From NCBI RefSeq assembly GCF_034702125.1, contig NC_085869.1, positions 9,666,063 to 9,730,062 on the forward strand: a DNA stretch of 64,000 nt, written 5' to 3'. Both the position numbers and the translations under genes were made by a program. The notes under the pieces are model-generated. The model did no database searches and had not been told where the DNA came from. It worked only from the letters and a program-made list of their open reading frames with translations. This document shows, piece after piece, positions 60,773 through 64,000 of this stretch; position 1 is the first letter of the stretch, and each line of letters starts with the position of its first letter. This DNA is from Engraulis encrasicolus. Its lineage: Eukaryota > Chordata > Actinopteri > Clupeiformes > Engraulidae.

Positions 60773-61363
60773 GTGACACGACAACTTACAAAATAGAGGA
60801 GCACAGAGTATTGTAACAAAGTACAGTAGCAGGCAGAGTAGTAACAAGAGACTGGTCAAATGCAGCATTGGAGCATAACGCACACACAGTACTTGCTGTT
60901 GTAAAACAGAAATATTACGTAATGTTTTGCCCCAATCTCAAAGTCACTACATTGACAGTTAAAAGCTCTTTATCAGTAAAGGGCGTAAGGGTTAAGTTCC
61001 ATCCACGTAGAGTACTGTACATGACGAAGCTGCCATGCTGGCACCTGCTAGAGGGCATCAGGTGGAATGATCAGCCCAGGTGAAAGCCATACTATGCCCA
61101 AAACTTGACTTTTTAATTTATCCCTAAAAAATGAGATTTAACCGGTTAATTTAAGATGTTTTAAATTTTTTGTAATGAGTGCCTTGGATACTTCACTATT
61201 TTTCTATTACCAAGGAGCTCACTTTACAGCATACATGTCAAGAACAACGCAACAACCCTACAAACCTATATGTATTTATTTTTACATCGGCTGGAACGTC
61301 TGATGGCAACAATTGGATCTATTGACTACTCTTCATTTTTTTTGATGTAAGGACATATCAAGA

Positions 61364-61674
61364 CCTAGAGCGCGTTACAATATGCGACCTTGCCTCCTCC
61401 ACTTATGCTCGTCTCCTCGTCCCGCCTCCTGGCCCCTCCTCCGTGGAGAAAACGATAAAGTTTCCCAGCTGTCAGCCTAGCCACTACAACTTTTGAGGGA
61501 CTCTTTCATTCACCATCCCCATTGCAAATGAGAAAAAGACTCTCAATATCTTGCAAAAGCTCAATTGAAATATAATGCTGTTGTCAATGATGTCATCATG
61601 ACATATTACTTCCTGGTACGAGGAGACAAGAACAAGTGGAGGAGGCAAGGTTGCATATTGTAACGCACTCCTAG
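61364..61674. mobile_element. Foldback MITE in atp5po intron
   Basis: gcgttacaatatgcgacctt...cctcctccact is inverted at the right end (ggaggaggcaaggttgcata...gtaacgc). It is a relative of 334-622, with its unique centre in the opposite orientation. Confidence 0.8.
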
Positions 61675-61739
61675 AACTATAACAGAACTGTCCACTATAC
61701 ATGGGGCGTAGTCCATTTTCCAAACTCCCATCCTCCCTT

Positions 61740-61965
61740 GTGCTTGTGGCCTCCTGATGACGTTGCAAGATGTCATTGACGATAGAAGTTTCATTCAATA
61801 TCTCCCACAAGCGCAATTCAAAGGTCATGTTCTCATTTGCAATCGAGAAACGTCCCCCAAGAAGTTGTTGTGCCTAGGCTGACAAGCGGGGAAACCTTCA
61901 TATTATCTCCACAGAGACAGGCCGGTAGCAGAGCGGGAGGCCACAATTGCAAGTCGAGGACGGGA
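61740..61965. mobile_element. Diverged foldback MITE copy
   Basis: ttgtggcctcctgatgac, caatatctcccacaagcgca, ttctcatttgcaatc and gctgacaagcggggaaacct follow the order of 334-622. The ends are poorly preserved. Confidence 0.55.
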
Positions 61966-62300
61966 ACTTGGATAATAAAATATACCGATTCAAGGACATC
62001 GTCACAGGCGTTAAGACTACGAGTACCAGCTGCTAAAAGGTGCCAGTTTGAATATCATAGTAACAGCTGCAGCTACCTTTCATTCATACAGAAAGAGATG
62101 AAGATCTCAAACTACCACAGAGTTCCCCTCTACACATGAGCAAGAATATTTTGTTACACTCACAGGTTCTGTGTGATAAGACGTGGCATGAGTTTGCACT
62201 TCATCAGCCTATACTGTGTGCATGGAAAGGGAAGTCAAGTGTACGTGTAATGTAATGCAACGTGGCAGTGTGATGGGGGACGGTTGAATATGGGTGTATG

Positions 62301-62523
62301 GGGCACCTAAGTCACGCCCTCTACTTCCTGGTTCATGGGGCAGAGGGAGTCAAAAAATAATTACTGGGCTTGAAATGAGTTGTTTTTCGACAACAATCCA
62401 AACCTTGGACCTCCACTGATGCACCACAAGTCCACCACGACTCGCCTCGTTCACTTCCATTTAAGTTTTTGCAACTGTCTACCCCATGAACCAAGAAGTA
62501 GAGGGCGTGACTTAGGTGACCCT
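62301..62523. mobile_element. Palindromic MITE in atp5po intron
   Basis: ggcacctaagtcacgccctc...ggttcatgggg (left arm, about 40 bases) is matched in inverse at 62481-62522 (ccccatgaaccaagaagtag...gtgacttaggtgacc). Confidence 0.85.
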
Positions 62524-62796
62524 TTACCAAAGCCCTTTTAGTGAATGTCCCTGCACCCTATTGCCATACATGTCCATACGCCATTTTGGCACGGCATGCA
62601 AACGGGCCCACACCTCGCTCATGTGAAGAAGCAGCAGAGTACAATGCTGCCAGATGGTTGGATGACACAAACTCACAACTGCCCATCATCTGCTAAACTG
62701 CACTGTACTGTAGTTTCTAAGTGCATTTTGGCGGTACAAAGTATCCCTATACATGTCTTTGGAGCCTTTTTCAGTGTGTCTCCAACAGGTAATAAG

Positions 62797-63173
62797 TAGT
62801 GTTGCACCGATAGCGATACCAGTATCGGAGGATCGGCACTGAAATGGTGGTATCGGCGAGTACCAACAAATATAGGGCACCGATACCATTTATAGGTGTT
62901 TGTATGACACTTAAACAGCCTTGAAATTAGTTATTTCATAGAGGTATTTAAAAAGTATAAAAAGTTTTGCTGGATTCACTTTGTATTAGTCTTTTTCCTG
63001 TTTCACAAAGGTAGGCAGCAGCCTGACAAAGCCATGCAATGATTTTACATCCAAGTAGTATGCACTACAACCCTTTATATACGGTATATACATTTCAAAT
63101 AGGGTGGTATCGGTATGGGCCAATACTGCACAGCCAGGTATCAGGGCCAAAAAATGGTATCGGTGCAACACTA
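62797..63173. mobile_element. hAT MITE beside an atp5po splice donor
   Basis: TAGTGTTGCACCGATA and the inverse TATCGGTGCAACACTA are flanked by gtaataag and gtaaaaag (7 of 8). ggtatcgg motifs recur inside. The right flank ends at 63181, 15 bases from the exon boundary at 63197. Confidence 0.92.
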
Positions 63174-63196
63174 GTAAAAAGGAACGTGTAGCTTAC

Positions 63197-63283
63197 ATGC
63201 GTCTCCAGCTTGATGGTCTCTCCCTTGGCCAAGAAGCCGTTCAGGGCAACTTTCAGCTCAGCCAGGCTGGCTTCATCCAGAGG
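63197..63283 (-). CDS. atp5po: atp5po penultimate coding exon (ATP synthase OSCP subunit)
   Basis: This exon encodes 29 residues of OSCP, the peripheral-stalk subunit that joins the F1 head of mitochondrial ATP synthase to the stalk on the matrix side of the inner membrane. Read on the minus strand it begins after a CAG acceptor with PLDEASLAELKVALNGFLAK and ends in KLETH before a GTAAGC donor. Both boundaries are phase 0, so it joins in frame to the exon at 59526-59636. The PLxEAxLxELK...GFL...LKLE pattern matches the vertebrate family from general knowledge. Earlier exons, encoding the mitochondrial presequence and the N-terminal helical domain, lie beyond the right edge. A hAT MITE lies only 15 bases past the donor side. 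Confidence 0.95.
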
Positions 63284-64000
63284 CTGCTCACAAAAACCAA
63301 ACACACACAAGAAAAAAAACAGATCACAAAGAATTCAGTTTTGAACAGGCCACAGCTGCTGTACACCAGAAAGCTAAGTATGAGCTCCTGTTCTACCATG
63401 AATGCTTTGGTATTTCATTATATACAATAGGCATATACAAGATGAGATTGCATTCAAACAACTACTACTATGCAGTGTTTCTGGACATTGTGACTTAAAT
63501 ACCACTCAGGTATTGTTCAGCTTTGTTGATGTGGCATACATTTGCGGTGATGACGGAGCAGGTAACAATATACAAGATGGGTTGACACATTTTAGCCTAA
63601 GGCACCTGCAACAAACGCCTGCTGAATGCGCAAGGCCTTTTTGGGAAATGGTGCCCTCTGCCTATTAAAACCTAAATTTCTCAGCCTCTATAACACACAA
63701 AAACATGAAATGAGCTCGGGCCCTTATATTGCATTAGAATGTGTTCATTCAGCTCCAACTACATGACCATATTTTTAATAAAAGAGCTCAAATCTCAAGA
63801 GCCTGAACGCAGCATAGAGAGTCAAAAAACATTCACAGCATCAGGCGAAAATTGGTTAATAACATTATTAACTCATTGTGTCCTGAAGCAAAATATACGC
63901 TGCAGTCAGGTTCTTGAGATTTGAGCCGTTTTATTAAAAATGTAGGTATGTTACAGCTGAATGAACACATTCTATTGCAAAATGAAGGTTCTAGCTTTTA
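63284..64000 (-). other. atp5po: Partial upstream intron of atp5po
   Basis: This is intron sequence from the acceptor of the 63197-63283 exon to the window edge. No other OSCP exon was recognised here. It carries a copy of a dispersed repeat with an inverted-repeat end (about 63580-63990). Confidence 0.6.
63580..63990. repeat. Dispersed repeat with inverted ends
   Basis: gcattagaatgtgttcattc...tcaaatctcaagagcctga (63732-63810) is inverted at 63898-63982. The adjoining part (63600-63700) matches, inverted, sequence near 18690-18790. Confidence 0.7.

Larger units (their letters stand above)
59637..63196 (-). other. atp5po: Last intron of atp5po, filled with transposons
   Basis: This 3560-bp intron separates the two visible coding exons. 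It begins with GTAAGC at the donor and ends in a TG-rich tract plus CAG. It contains a composite hAT element (59930-60772), two related foldback MITEs (61364-61674 and about 61740-61965), a palindromic MITE (62301-62523) and a hAT MITE (62797-63173). Nothing in it looks like another exon. Confidence 0.85.

Overview
The window is nuclear DNA from a vertebrate, almost certainly a ray-finned fish. The evidence is very long (AC/TG)n microsatellites, tRNA-derived SINEs, a Tc1-like element, piggyBac debris, TTAA-flanked MITEs and a dense set of hAT elements of types common in teleosts. There are no prokaryotic features. One gene can be named with confidence: the last two coding exons of atp5po (mitochondrial F1Fo ATP synthase subunit OSCP), on the minus strand at the right end (63197-63283 and 59526-59636). 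A 3' UTR and an AATAAA signal follow near 59399. The intron between the two exons and the start of the next intron upstream are full of transposons.

Left of about 59.3 kb the window is intergenic or intronic. No long ORF looks like a conserved protein, and the longest frames are translated dinucleotide repeats. Two weaker coding or transcript candidates are recorded: a GC-rich 99-bp exon-like block with good splice sites (10567-10665, minus), and a set of minus-strand exon-like blocks between 30.3 and 27.5 kb whose exon pair is duplicated. The latter looks more like a lncRNA or fast-evolving gene than a conserved protein gene.

Layout: 0-9 kb holds a LINE tail, a foldback MITE (334-622) and low-complexity repeats. 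9-20 kb holds several hAT elements with 8-bp target duplications, a SINE split by another element, a LINE 3' end and a self-inverted Tc1 derivative. 20-25 kb holds a foldback element split by a piggyBac relic, then a 1.28-kb hAT. 27-31 kb holds the candidate transcript and three hAT copies. 31-40 kb holds a microsatellite-linked repeat family and a direct duplication of about 1.3-1.5 kb. 40-48 kb holds a 1.49-kb hAT, TG-rich tracts, a perfect palindrome, a SINE and foldbacks. 48.4-52.6 kb is the longest stretch where nothing was recognised. 52.6-59 kb holds two perfect-TSD hAT MITEs, a recent 135-bp tandem duplication, SINEs and nested TTAA MITEs. 59.4-64 kb is the atp5po 3' end.

The most informative content is the transposon stratigraphy (nested insertions, matched target duplications, duplicated blocks carrying an insertion) and a foldback family whose centre resembles a hammerhead-ribozyme core. 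No clearly new biological system was found.
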